64,000 nucleotides of DNA, from the NCBI RefSeq assembly GCF_012489685.1, contig NC_080045.1, forward strand, positions 49,435,096-49,499,095. Direction: 5' to 3'. Origin of the DNA: Lotus japonicus (lineage: Eukaryota > Streptophyta > Magnoliopsida > Fabales > Fabaceae). The notes under the pieces are model-generated. The model had not been told where the DNA came from, made no database searches, and was given only the letters and a program-made list of their open reading frames with translations. Both the position numbers and the translations under genes were made by a program. Below are positions 11,801 to 22,674 of this stretch, piece by piece. How positions within the stretch are numbered: the first letter of the stretch is position 1; the number at the start of each line of letters is the position of its first letter.

Positions 11801-14800
11801 GAATTAATAAATTCACAACATCTTCATCACCTTCATTCACAACATCTTCATCATAACCATTCAGTAAAGAAATTCTAAAAAAATCAATAACAAACCAAGA
11901 ACGCATGACCAAGAACGGTACAACAATATGAAAACCAATAAAAATGGGAAAAATCAAGCAAAGGCTAGTGTGCATAACAATCAGATTATTGATAGAAATT
12001 AATGAAATTAGAAGCTAACAATCACAGTGGAAGAAGAACAGTGTGCCAACGTAAAATTTGATGAAAATTAAAAGCTAAGAATGTGAATCTATGAGGAATG
12101 AAACACATACAACAGATGATAGAAGATTAATTTTTCCAAAAACAAATCATTTTTAACAAATTCAAACCCAGCCCCATTCAGATCGAAGCACCCAGATCCA
12201 GCCACCCCCAACCCTATCAAACCCAACAACCCAGTGATAGAAGAACAGAAAAAGGTGGAAAAGTAGAAGGGGGAAGAGACCAGTGTGGTGGGCGTGTATG
12301 AGAACTGTGGTGGTGAAAGGTAGTGAGAGGAATCACCGTTGTCGCCGAGGGGAGAAAAGGGCTAACTTGGTGCCGTTTTTGTCGACGACGTCCAAGGAGG
12401 AGTACATCGCCGCCGTCGCTGGAAGAGTACAACGACGTCATTGCTGAAAGGAGTAAACCCGTTTGGAACTGTGGCCATCGCTGAGAATAGAGCGACCTTG
12501 GCTCCGTTTGGAACCGCAGAGGAGAGGACACTGCTGGTGCCGTCGTCGACATCAAAGGGAAGAAGAATCACGCGTGGGCAGAACGCGCCGCCGGATGCTC
12601 AACCTCTTCAATGAACCCACCGTCGCAATCGGGGCAAGCCACCGTGTCCTGTCTCCACACCCTCATAAACTGACTGTACCTGTAGCACCAATACGAAGAT
12701 GTCCCAGAAGACATCATCTAGATCACAAAAGATCGAAACTTTACCCAGACCCAGAATTCAAATTATCCAAAATTTACACCCAGATTCTCTTACAATGACT
12801 ACATGTATGCACAATTGCAGACTTTTTATTTTGTGAAGAAAATTATAATGTAAAGAAATAAGGTGGCTATGCGTCTCCTCAATTTCAATCTCAAACTCTC
12901 GTCACTGGATCCATGGATGGGGGTGGCCATGTATTATGGAGTTGGGATTTAGGTTAGGGGTGGGTTTTTTATTTCTGGGTTAGGTTGGGTTTGGCTTTTT
13001 AAATTTCCGGGTTTGGGTTTTTTAAGATTTAGAATTATAGAAGATGAAGAATAAGAAGATGGAGGATGAACATTTGGGGATTTTGTGTTTGTTTTTTGGA
13101 AATGATGAAAAAAAGGTGAGATTGAGGATGAAGATGAAGATGAGGTTGAAGATGATGAATTGATGATTAAGTGACTTTCTGTAATTTGAATTAATAAATT
13201 CAATTTTTTTATTTTTATTTTCTAGGGGACTAAATTGACATAATAAGATGTGAGTCATTGATGATGTGTCAAGCCAATGTGGCAAAAATGGTGATATTTG
13301 GACTTTTCCGTCTGAGGGACCAACGGAAAACTTAATCAAGGACTAATTTGACCGACGACGACAAATTCAGGGATGAAAAAAGACCATTTCCAAAATATGA
13401 GGACTGGTTCATCATAAGTGAACACAATCAAGGACCAAAATGGCCGTTTACTCTCCTATTTATGATAAACTAACCCTACTATGCAAATGACTCTGGCCCA
13501 ACATAGGCACAGCTCAAATAATAAAAACAGACTCATTACCAAACCAAACCTTACTAAAACTAACAAATAGAGATAGATAAAATCAAACCTAGGTCCAAAG
13601 TCCAAACACAACAGGCCCACTAACTAAAATTTAGAACCCTAACACATTTTCACTCCAGTGTCAGAGCACTAATACTAGCTTAATAACAAAACTAAAGCAT
13701 AAAAGTTAGCCATTCAAAGCTGTCAAATATGTTTGAAAGCAATTCTATCACCCAATAGTGTTGTTTTTGTACAGCTTAATTTCATGTTCAACCAGTGGCG
13801 GAACTAGAATTTTTAGGAAGCCTAGGCAATTTTATGATTAAGTCCCTAAACTTTGTCTTTCCTTATAAATTGTCTTTTCTCTAAATTTTTTTGGAGCAAA
13901 AAAACCTATCTAGTCCAAAGAAATTTTTATTTTTTTTGCTTTGAGCCAGGGCATTGGACCTACCAAGCCCTGTGGTAGGTCCGCCACCGTGTTCAACCAA
14001 CACAGACTTGAGGATCTAGGCCAGAATATTTCAAACATCTAAATTCCGTTGCATGGATTGCTTTATTGTGGTTTTTCTTGTGTTCAGGAAAATGGATATG
14101 AAAGTAGAACTTCACTCACTTGAGGATCATCTTGAATTCTCTTGAGAGCCTTGTTATAGATCTTGTACCTGTTACCACATAACAATCAGGGTCACTCTCG
14201 AGTATGACAAGGTGATAAGGACCACTCGTCCCCCCAAGATTCAATAATCAATAAGCATGCCTCATTTAGTTAAAGTTCTATAGCTATCTAGCATTTTCTT
14301 TTTATATAACATAAATCGTGAGAGAACATTAAACTTACTCTTTTGGTTGAAATATAAGCTCCTTGAAGACAGCATATCCCGCAGCAGCCGCAACCCCAAG
14401 CCCAGCAAGAATTATCACACTGTAGGATGCTCCCTCTACAAACGTTACTGGCTTCTCTGGAATATGATATGTAGGAGCATCATCAAAGGTATCCTCAACC
14501 TTTGATATTTCCTTTTTGGTCTAAAAAGCATATAGAAAACAACACTTAGTTTAATTGCAAATTTCACCAAACCAAAAGGGCATAGAAGATAGAACTCGTC
14601 ATTCTACGGATCCCGGACACAAGAAAAAGGGAAAAATCATATTTTTCTATAATCAACCGCGCTACTCTTGTATCAAATTGGACTGGCAAAAAACACTAAT
14701 GCAGCATGAATTCTCACAGTGAATGCCCACATAACAAAAAGTTAAAAGGGAAATTTTTTTCTGAAGCAATCGATAACAAAACACTATTCATGGATTAAAA

Positions 14801-15184
14801 TCAGCAAATTAAGCCTACCCAAATTAAGATTAATGATAAAAAACAAAACAATCATAAACACTAGAGCTTTTCAAAAAAAATCATAAACACTAGAGTGAAA
14901 ACCTTTTCTGTACTTTGCCCTGGTTCACGTTTTGCTCTTGATGAAAGGAACCTTGCAAACGAGGGTGATCTATGGTTTTCTCTGATTCCTGCATCTAGAA
15001 AAAAGAAAAATCAGTGACAGAATAATCAAACAAGTGCAACATCATGAGATTGAAAGGGGTAGAAACCTAGGGAGGAAGGAAGAGGAGGGTGAAGGAGAGA
15101 ACGGGTTTCGGAGACGGAGGCTGCATTGCGGGTCCATGCTGCTGCGGCGGCACGATGACATAGGATTCTGCGAATGCGAAACAT
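8836..15184 (-). CDS. TIM21: TIM21-like subunit of the mitochondrial TIM23 translocase (SD3 type)
   Basis: TIM21 sits in the mitochondrial inner membrane and helps link the TOM and TIM23 complexes and respiratory-chain assembly. Six exons join in phase: 15067-15184, 14903-14994, 14339-14520, 14120-14168, 9323-9442 and 8836-9006, giving 243 residues with a TAG stop. Residues 1 to about 50 are Arg/Ala-rich and start MFRIRR, as expected for a presequence. A single membrane helix covers about residues 103-122. The intermembrane-space domain carries [21 protein letters not shown]-like [11 protein letters not shown] and [12 protein letters not shown], all typical of plant TIM21. All introns are GT-AG. 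Intron 4 is about 4.7 kb because transposons have landed in it, yet the flanking splice sites are intact. The start is the ATG at 15184; no upstream in-frame ATG was needed. Confidence 0.95.
9777..10209 (-). repeat. LTR (3' LTR of the element in TIM21 intron 4)
   Basis: This 433-bp LTR matches 11285-13644 once the MULE there is removed. Shared blocks include the CCACAAGGTAAAAGGAGGAG phrase near its left end and the CAAATGACTCTGGCCCA phrase further on. Confidence 0.85.
10210..11284 (-). pseudogene. Internal remnant of a gypsy element with gag-like start
   Basis: On the minus strand at 10860-11010 a frame contains [19 protein letters not shown] and [10 protein letters not shown], the sort of coiled N-terminal segment seen in plant gypsy gag proteins. 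It is followed by unrelated broken frames. Near 10210-10260 the minus strand reads [11 protein letters not shown], like the end of a chromodomain gypsy polyprotein. The whole pol core is missing, so the element cannot move by itself. Confidence 0.45.
11540..11815 (+). repeat. Left TIR of the nested MULE
   Basis: About 275 bp that pairs, with scattered mismatches, with the reverse complement of 13190-13453. It includes the GACACGTGG motif near 11722. Confidence 0.85.
12180..12800. other. GC-rich, probably captured host sequence inside the MULE
   Basis: A jump in GC content with CGCCGCCGTCGCT-like runs marks this stretch. Open frames overlap on both strands (12217-12555 minus, 12463-12798 plus), which is usual for GC-rich DNA and does not prove coding. 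A captured 5' exon or UTR of a host gene is the likeliest origin. I could not name the donor. Confidence 0.4.
13190..13453 (-). repeat. Right TIR of the nested MULE
   Basis: Inverted partner of 11540-11815, ending GGCCGTTTACTC directly against the 9-bp duplication. Confidence 0.85.
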
Positions 15185-15415
15185 GTTTGTCTGCGGCGAA
15201 GAAACAAACACAAACTGGAACCAACGGAGACTGTCTTCTGAAGAGAGGGTTCAGAGACACTACTTCACTTCAAAACGGCGCCGCCTCATGATGTTATCTC
15301 TTCTTTTTCTCAATTTTTTATTCAATTTTATTTAATTGCATTCTAGTCCCTCATCTACTATGATTATGCAATTTGGCAATTTTTGGCCTACGATTTCTTG
15401 ACGTGTGAAAATTGA

Positions 15416-16661
15416 GGGCCCATTTGATACACCGTATTAGACATGATAGTATAAGCTCATACAATACATTATGAACTTATTCATTGTTTGGTGCTCACAT
15501 TGTACTGTATAAGCTTATACATCAATCCCCTCTTATACATTAAGGCCTTGTTTGGCACGCCGTATTAGGCATGATAGCATAAGCTTATACAATACATTAT
15601 GAGTTTATCCATTGTTTGGTGATGACATGGTATTGTATAAGCTTATCCATCAAAGTCTCATTATACGTTAAAATGACGTATTATTTAATCCATCATGTGA
15701 GTGATGGATAAGACATGATAAGGTTGTGACGTATAAGTCACCATCACCACCACCCACCATTGCTGCCAACTTACACTACCATTAGCACCACCACCACCCG
15801 ATCACCGCCGCCGCCACCACCACCACCGCCGCCCTACCGCCACCACCACCATAATCACCGCCACCACAACCCTATCGCCACCACCACCATAATCGCCGCC
15901 ACCACTCTATTGCTACCACCGCCACCACAACCACCACCCTATCGCCACCACCACCACCATTGCCTCCACCCTCAACCGTCGCCGCCACCCTACTAAGCCG
16001 CCACCGCCTTACCACCACCACCACCACCCTATCGTCGCACGACAACCACCATCGCTGCCACCACCCGATCACCACCACCGCCGCCACCACCGGTGTTGCC
16101 GCCACCGCCACCACCACCACCACCGCCGCCACCACCGACTCCACAACCACCACCCTATCGCCACCACCACCATAATCGTCGTCACCAATCTATTGTCACC
16201 ATCGACACCACAACCACCACCTTATCGCCACCACCACCACCATTGCCTCCACCCTCCACCGTAGCCGCCACCGCCTTACCACCACCACCACCACCGTATC
16301 ATCGTCACCACCACAACCACCATCGCTGCCACCACCACCACCAACCTATCTCCACTGTCACAACCACCGCCACCAACACCAACCTACCACCATTGCCGCC
16401 ACCACCACCAACCTACCACTACTTCCATCACCACCGCCACCACTGTTATAATCATCTCCATATTTGATTTTTATTATATATCATTATTCAATACTTCATT
16501 AAACATAAAATTGCATTAATTTAAACGATATGATAAATTATACAGAGTATGGCCAAACGCTAGATAGTATAAGAAAATTATCAGGGCTTATACTATCAGA
16601 CCTAATACTATCAGGTCTTATACTATCAGGCCTTATACTATACGTCGCACCAAACGGGCCC
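15416..16661. mobile_element. TIR element (MITE-like) loaded with trinucleotide repeats
   Basis: The left end GGGCCCATTTGATACACCG and the right end, read on the minus strand as GGGCCCGTTTGGTGCGACG, form an inverted pair. Both lead into repeats of a CATGATAGTATAAG-like phrase. A second copy of the left end begins near 15541. No clear target duplication was found, so the superfamily is open. The middle is filled by the CCN-rich array at 15735-16465. Confidence 0.5.
15735..16465. repeat. CCA/CCG trinucleotide-rich array, about 730 bp
   Basis: Almost uninterrupted CCA, CCG, CAC and ACC triplets with small variants. Longer sub-blocks containing CACCCTATCGCCACCACCA recur several times. Open frames here translate to Pro/His/Thr-rich or Val-rich strings on either strand and are by-products of the repeat. 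Confidence 0.92.
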
Positions 16662-16845
16662 TTAAGGATGTCAATAACCACATTTGAAAGACATTGTTCT
16701 TGGAAACTGAGGAGTGCAAGTTGAGATGACAAATTCTCAAGTTGAAAAAAAATCTTTCTCATCGTGATGAATAAATTATGGAGAGTTTTTGCAGGTGCAC
16801 TGTTGCGGATGCGGGCCAAAGTATTTTTAAAGACTCCCAAATAAT

Positions 16846-18433
16846 GAGCTTAATACATCATAAGACCCCTGAAATTGTAAAGGGAATCAATTCCAGGGCC
16901 TGAAAAATTTTCGCATCAAATTGGGTAACTAAGAATTTATTTTAATTCAATTAAGGACAAAGTGTGTCTGATGCTTAAGTGTAGCCTACTCAGCTTTTCC
17001 ACGTGGCATTTTAATTTTTTTTAATTGAAAAATTCCAAAACTTAATTTATGTGGCTTTTATCTTTTTCTTTAATTAGAAAATAATGTTATTCATTTATTT
17101 TTAATTCCATCTCATTTCAATAAAAATAAAACATATTCTAATTAAACCTTAAAACTAAACCTAACTAACCTAATCTAGAAGGGGAAAAAGCTGCAAGAGA
17201 AGGAAGAAGAACGCAGAAGAGAGGGAAGAAGGGAAGGAGAGTGATCTTGCCACCACCGCCGCTGGCTTCTACCTCGATATCAACGCCTCCTCCTCCGATC
17301 TCCACCACTACTGCTAGCCTCTGCCTCGACCTCAACCTGGAGTAAGATTCTGGATTCTGGGTTTCGATTCCATTGTTCCAAACCCTTCTCCTCTTCTCTT
17401 TCTCCTTCTCTCTCTTACTCGTGTTCGCTTTCTCTCTCTAGGGCAAAGCTTCATCGCCGTCGCAGCCATGAACATTCCTTCGACAATCAGAATTTATGAA
17501 TAATTAGTGATGCTTTTGGTTTGATTCTGGGTTTGGTGTTTTTTGCAGGTGGGGGTTGGGGCTTAATTGGAGTTTGGGGTTTGGGTCTTAATTGGAGCTG
17601 AGATGAGTTAATTAGGGCTTAATTGGGGCTAAGATGAGTTAATTAAGGCTTAATTGGGGCTGAGATAATATAATTAGGAATTAATTATGAAAACTAGTTG
17701 TATAGTTTCTACTGTTGCAGCTTGTTTATCTGGTTTTTTTAGGACTGTGCTTTGGCTTGCTCTGTTGCTGTCAGTTGGTTGGAACAAGGGATAGGTTGTT
17801 ATAGTCAAGGAAAGCTGAGGATGCATTATGAAGGCTCTAGGCTGTTCCGTCTTTGTTTTGATCTTAGTTAGATGCGTTTTTGCTAATTCCTTGTTTGTCT
17901 TTTTTCTTCTGTAGTTGTCGTGTTACTTCTTTCTAGTTATCACTTTTTGTAATTTGCTTTTTTTGCTGTGTGAAGGAGAAAGATGAAGAAGGTAGAAGGG
18001 TTTGGTGAAGGAGAAGGATGAAGAACATGTTTTGGATTTAGGGTTGAATGGTTTTTGTTGTGTGAAGAAGGAGATGAACATTTAAAAGAAGAAGAAAATA
18101 AATTATGAATATTTTGCTTAATTGGAGCTGAGATGATTAATTAGAGATTAGTATTAATTTACAATTAATTTAAGTTAGGGATTTTATTAAGTTTTTTAAT
18201 TTTTTTTCTGCTTAAATAAATGAGTTGGAATTAAAAAAATAAAGTTTTATAATTTTTTTAATTAAATAAAAAAGCCACGTGTAATTGATGACTAGGACAA
18301 AATTGAGGTCTGGCAGCATTTGACCTTAATTGAATTAAAAACAATTTCTTAGGGACCCAATTTGATGCGAAAATTTTTCAGACCCTGAAATTGATTCCCT
18401 TTACAATTTCAGGGGCCTTCTGATGTATTAAAC
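16846..18433. mobile_element. Second Mutator-like element, Pack-MULE type
   Basis: Perfect CCAAATAAT duplications flank it at 16837-16845 and 18434-18442. The ends are inverted: both lead into TTAATACATCA and then CCCCTGAAATTGTAAAGGGA, with similarity reaching about 140-240 bp inward. There is no transposase frame. At 17160-17490 the interior has CT- and CCG-rich DNA resembling a host 5' UTR and first exon, ending near a possible donor. It shares no obvious sequence with the MULE in TIM21 intron 4 apart from layout. Confidence 0.85.
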
Positions 18434-18442
18434 CCAAATAAT

Positions 18443-19660
18443 GCAATGTAATGTGTCAAGATCGTTCTCATTTTGTGGCAGACTAATTGAATAAGAGTAA
18501 ACAAATGAAAATGGATCAAGAAATGAAAAAAAAAACAAGATTTAAAAAAAGTAAACTTGGACGGTTTTACTTTTTTTGTTACAAAAGGAAAACTAAATAA
18601 AAAAGAGAATAGCCAAACACATCAGAGCAAAGAAGCGTCATAATAGACGACGAAGGGCTTGACCAAACACGGCGAGGTTGGCCTAGCCAAGAAGCCTCAC
18701 GAGTCAAAAAATCACAAGCATTGTTTTTCTCCCTGTGATCAAGTGAGTGCTGAGGTGCTTTCAACTAGCTTCATGTCTCAAAGCTCAAACCAGACCCGTC
18801 GACCTTCTCGCGTCCATCAAGCACATGTCCTTGCTCCGCAGTCGCGTCAATGTGCCCAAAGCCAGTCGACTCTCATCCTCAACCCGCAACCGCATCTGAG
18901 CCATCGAAAGGCACAAGATCTCCACAGTCCAAAACCATCACAGTCGGACCAGTCCCTAGAATCATTGACTTTGTCGCCCTCAAATGACACCTAACTTTGC
19001 TTCGTCAACGCATCATGGGGCTCGAACCCAAACGCCTCACCTCAACGACCTAAACACACATATGAGCGACTGTCGTGGTCATCGAGCACCCCTAGCTCTG
19101 CCTTGCACAACTCCAACCGTCGCTCCATGTCCTTGTCCCCAATTTGCAATCATCACTAATTGAACCCTAGCAGAGTTAGGTTTAGAGACCTTCATCGTGT
19201 TTAATATATGTAAAATTAGTATAATTATTTTTTTGTCTTTAACAAGTGTGAATCCATTCGGGAAATGTAACAAACAAAGAAATTATTTGTTACATGATGA
19301 TGAAGATCTTTTTTTGGTTACATAATGATGAAGAATAAATAGTGACTTTGGTTATTTTGTATTATTTTTAATTTTAATTAAATATGTGGAAATGAAAATT
19401 TAATTAAAAATAACGTGGATAAAGCCACGTCAGCTCCGGCATGCCACTCAGCAAGCTTGTCGGAGCTTCTCCCTCCGACGAGGACTAAATACAAACTTGC
19501 TACAATCGTGGGGACGAGAATCACAAAATATTATGGCGAGGGACTAAACGCAAACAATCTTACAAAGACAGAGACCAATTTGATGATTAACCCGACGAGG
19601 CCCTAATTAATGTAATTCATAAGATAAATGATCATTAATAACTAATTTATTAATATAGAG
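18443..19660. other. GC-richer transposon-like debris
   Basis: A plus-strand frame at 18659-18994 is open but shows no family resemblance. At 19380-19610 the sequence has the look of one end of a MULE, with GACGAGGCCCTAATTAA at its edge and ACGTGG..CCACGT motifs, but I could not find a matching second end. Treated as an unclassified fragment. Confidence 0.3.
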
Positions 19661-20096
19661 TTTTTTTTTAGAACAAAAAGAATGCATTAATATGAAAGTA
19701 GCAACGAGAACAATCCTCTCATGTAGATTGTCTAAGGAACAAAAGAAAAAGGACCCAGAAATAATCAATATAGTTCAGAGTCCTAAAAAACCCATGTGCT
19801 AATTGGTGAAAAGAGAAGCTAGTGAAAGAGCCTCATTAAAACCTCCAAAGGGGAAAACCCAGTGGGAAAAAACCCAAAGGAGGAAAAAGAGTGCTCAAGA
19901 AAAAGCCTTCACCAAAGCAATTACACAATCTGGGCACTACAGAAAATACGGACTACCATTGTACATATAGCATTATGCAGCAAAAGAGAACCAGGATCCT
20001 CAGATATAGCAAAAACAATTTACCCAAGCAAATTTAAATTACATGCTTATGACAAAAGAGCTTCTCACCGGAATAACAATTGAAACCTTCACTTGA
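19661..20096 (-). mobile_element. Short LINE-type insertion with 17-bp target duplication
   Basis: A perfect 17-bp direct repeat, AATTTATTAATATAGAG, flanks the element at 19644-19660 and 20097-20113. The element begins with nine T on the plus strand, so its poly(A) tail is on the left and it is read on the minus strand. A GGTTTTCCCCTTTGGAGG-like phrase near 19845 resembles the 3' UTR of the LINE at 53700. It is a 5'-truncated non-LTR copy of 436 bp. Confidence 0.78.
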
Positions 20097-20134
20097 AATT
20101 TATTAATATAGAGTTCAAGTCAACTTTACTTATA

Positions 20135-20445
20135 CTCCCTCCGTTCCAAAATGTAAGTTGTTTTAGAATTTGTACTATATTCCGAAATATAAGTTGTTTT
20201 GCAAAACCAATGCATTTTTTCTCTTTCTTCCTTATATACCCTTATTTAATATTATATCTCTTAATTACCACCTTCAATTTTCACATATCACAAGTCTCAC
20301 TATCCACTTAATCAATAATAACATTTCTCTCTCCTTAATATAAACAACTTTAAATAGGGGTATTTCAATCAAAATATTTATGAATTAATGAACTCTTAAA
20401 TAATGTGCACAACCTAAAACAACTTATATTTTGGAACGGAGGGAG
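20135..20445. mobile_element. Stowaway MITE (Tc1/mariner type)
   Basis: The 311-bp element begins CTCCCTCCGTTCCAAAATG and ends in its inverted copy, TTGGAACGGAGGGAG, with TA on both sides. CTCCCTCCGT termini and a TA target are diagnostic of Stowaway. There is no coding capacity. Confidence 0.92.
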
Positions 20446-20764
20446 TAGTAAATAAAAAATATTATTATTGAAAAAATTTAATAACTACATCCCCTGTTCT
20501 TTATTAATCATCCGAAAAGAGAAGAAACACACATAATACGAAGTGCAAGTTATTTTGTTAGTATTGTGAAAAATATTTTTTGTTTTCATTTTTTACTCTT
20601 TATAATGTATTTTATCTTTTCTCATTGATTGTTTCAGTAAGGGCATAACTTGAAAAACATCAATTAATGCTCTCTTAAAATTCTAAGTGGATAAATATAA
20701 AGGAACAAAAAAATTCTTTAAAGTGGATAGTTAATTAATAAGGAACAATGAAAACTAATGGGGT

Positions 20765-21095
20765 TTTAAATAATAATTAATGTAATTAATAAGATAAAGG
20801 ATAACTAAAAACTAACTAATTAATATAAAGTTCAAGTCAACTTTACTTATAGTAAATAATAAATATTGTATTTAACATTTTAAAATACTTTTATGAAAAT
20901 ATATGAGTTAATTTGATTTTATAAATTTTTTATGTAAATAATATTACCTATTTTTGTTATAATTCTTTATTTATTTTAAACTCAGCATGTCTCCTCTCTT
21001 TGCCTTTATTTTAGTTTCTCTCCTATTCTTTCCAGTGCTATCCGTTACATTTCACTTCTCAATTGTCATCATTATTGGGGGAATAAAATCACCCA
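20765..21095. repeat. Copy of the DUF789 upstream region
   Basis: The stretch around AGTTCAAGTCAACTTTACTT at 20830 and its surroundings match 27740-27845. A second block around CGTTACATTTCACTTCTCAA at 21044 matches 28171. The two copies flank the Helitron cluster and suggest a duplicated promoter or 5' UTR of the DUF789 gene. Confidence 0.55.
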
Positions 21096-21167
21096 TAGTC
21101 AAAACTAGAGAAATCACAAACGCTCAATCAAGTCTAAATGATGTAACTTTATTTTATTTTTATTAAA

Positions 21168-21232
21168 CTAGTGCTTTTTTACCCGCGCGTTGCACGGGGA
21201 ATATGTCTATTGTATTTGATACATCGATTCAT
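21168..21232 (-). repeat. Helitron 3' terminus 1
   Basis: CTAG end, hairpin CCCGCGCGTTGCACGGGG and the conserved ATATGTCTATTGTATTTGAT subterminal phrase (plus-strand reading). Confidence 0.65.
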
Positions 21233-22016
21233 ATTTTAAATTATAAATATTTAAGATGCTAAGAATATAAGAATAATCATAATAAAGATGTAGATATTTA
21301 AAGAGCACAAATTTTGAAAAACACAGAAGTTAAAAACCAAAAGCTTTAATTTTTGCATATGTGAGGTATAACTGAATTTTGTTTGTGAAGATGTATACTC
21401 GTGTTGCATAAAGGGTAATGCTTTTGTGTTTTAGATATATAACAATACATAAATATATAATTATTTTTTAAATTATTAAAAATACACTTAAGTTATAGAA
21501 AATGATTTTTTTTTAACTCGTACAAATTTTCATTTTCATGTAAAATGTTTCTCCCCGTGAGATCTCGTAACTCTAATTTGTTAGCACTAATAAATTCAGG
21601 TCATAATTTTATAGTACATATGTATTAATATTTTGTATTCCTCTTACTTTTCTTATTATCAAATTATTATAGTTATATACTTATATAAATATACACTCTT
21701 AAAATTTTGAAAATAATACTAAAGTTAATTATATTAAATTTATTATATTAAAATAATATCAATTAATTAGTTTAGAATATAATGATTGTATAAAAAAAGT
21801 ATAATGATATTTTTATATAAAACAAAATCTCACGTAGATAGCATTATAGTACTTTAAAATTAAAACATACAATTGAAAATTATACGCAAATACAAACAAC
21901 AACCGCTTTTAGGTTTCAGAGCAGACTTAAATGCAAATCATCTTACTCAATGGATTCTCATTTATCAGAGAAACAAGATCTTATAAATTTCATAAATCAA
22001 TATAGAAGGGGAAATT

Positions 22017-22084
22017 ATAGTGTTTTTTTACCCGCGCGTTGCACGGGGAATATGTCTATCGTATTTGATACATCAATTAATTAT
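22017..22084 (-). repeat. Helitron 3' terminus 2 (altered end)
   Basis: Same hairpin and subterminal phrase as at 21168, but the terminal tetramer is TATAG-like rather than CTAG. Confidence 0.55.
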
Positions 22085-22424
22085 TTGATTATTTAAAATA
22101 TATTAAACAACATATGAAATAGAAGGGTCTCAAATGCTAAGCAAAGTGGACCAAAAGACTTGTCATCTAAGCCTGATTGAGATCAAGATGAAATCGTTTC
22201 ACATTCTTCATAAACATGAAAACAATGACACAAATAATAGATATAAGGAATCACCAATAAAGCAAACGATAAACACATATTATGGAAAAAAAAGTATGTG
22301 ATAGTAACACTAATCAGGATTGTAAAAGATAAATCATAAAGTATGACATCATTTTGTGTTTACACCAAGTCATCCAAGTTTGAGTCAATATTGCAAGGTA
22401 CCTACAAAATTTATGAAATATATC

Positions 22425-22618
22425 GGAATTTTTTTTTTGGTTTGTTTGCTCTATCCTGTTTTCTTTCCGGCACTTTCTAGGTTTTCCTATCTTTCTGTCT
22501 TTGGATTTCTTCTGTTTGGTTTTTGTCTGGCTCGATCTTTGGGTGTACTTTCGGGTTTTATCCGCCGGTGTTGGTTGGTTTGTATTTCCTGCTTAAGAGT
22601 TTGCTCTCAAGCCTTTTG

Positions 22619-22661
<43 letters not shown>

Positions 22662-22674
22662 TTCAAAAAAAAAA
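22425..22674 (+). mobile_element. LINE 3'-end fragment
   Basis: A T-rich 250-bp stretch that ends in a (TA)n run and CTTTCAAAAAAAAAA, the same tail type as the LINE at 53934. It interrupts sequence that is continuous in the related Helitron 3' regions at 23240 and 49100. Heavily 5' truncated; target duplication not seen. Confidence 0.5.
22623..22659. repeat. (TA)n microsatellite
   Basis: An uninterrupted run of TA dinucleotides near the poly(A) end of the LINE fragment. Confidence 0.92.

Larger units (their letters stand above)
11540..13453. mobile_element. Mutator-like element (Pack-MULE type) nested in an LTR
   Basis: Perfect 9-bp copies of TCCTATTTA flank the element at 11531-11539 and 13454-13462, the length typical of the Mutator superfamily. 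The terminal inverted repeats are about 265 bp long (11540-11815 and 13190-13453) and begin GAGTAAACAGCCATTTTGG on the left and GAGTAAACGGCCATTTTGG on the minus strand at the right. No MURA transposase frame is present. The interior at 12180-12800 is much richer in G and C than its surroundings and open on both strands, as in Pack-MULEs that carry host gene pieces. Confidence 0.9.
9777..13644 (-). mobile_element. Non-autonomous Ty3/gypsy-type LTR element in TIM21 intron 4
   Basis: Two direct repeats that start TGTTA and end CCCTAACA bound the element, flanked by perfect CATTT duplications at 9772-9776 and 13645-13649. Orientation is minus: after the right LTR, read on the minus strand, comes ATTGGTCTGACC, a weak primer-binding-site match, and before the left LTR comes TTTTTTGTGGGAAG, a polypurine-like tract. 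The interior is only about 1.1 kb and keeps gag-like debris and a chromodomain-end-like [11 protein letters not shown]. No reverse transcriptase or integrase remains. The right LTR is split by a MULE. Confidence 0.88.
11285..13644 (-). repeat. LTR (5' LTR of the same element), split by a MULE
   Basis: Without the 1914-bp MULE and one copy of its 9-bp duplication this LTR is about 437 bp, close to the 433 bp of the partner LTR. It starts TGTTAGGATTTCG and ends CCCTAACA. Confidence 0.85.

Noticed and set aside
15185..15211. Upstream start for TIM21 at 15211
   Set aside because: The codon there is GTG, not ATG; plant nuclear genes start at ATG, which is at 15184.
15760..16467. Several open frames of 70-125 codons, Pro/His-rich or Val-rich, on both strands
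   Set aside because: They follow from the trinucleotide repeat, which lacks stop codons in several frames; no splice or domain evidence.
18659..18994. 111-codon plus-strand frame as a possible small gene
   Set aside because: No domain, no splice context, and it lies in transposon-like debris; retained only as unclassified DNA.
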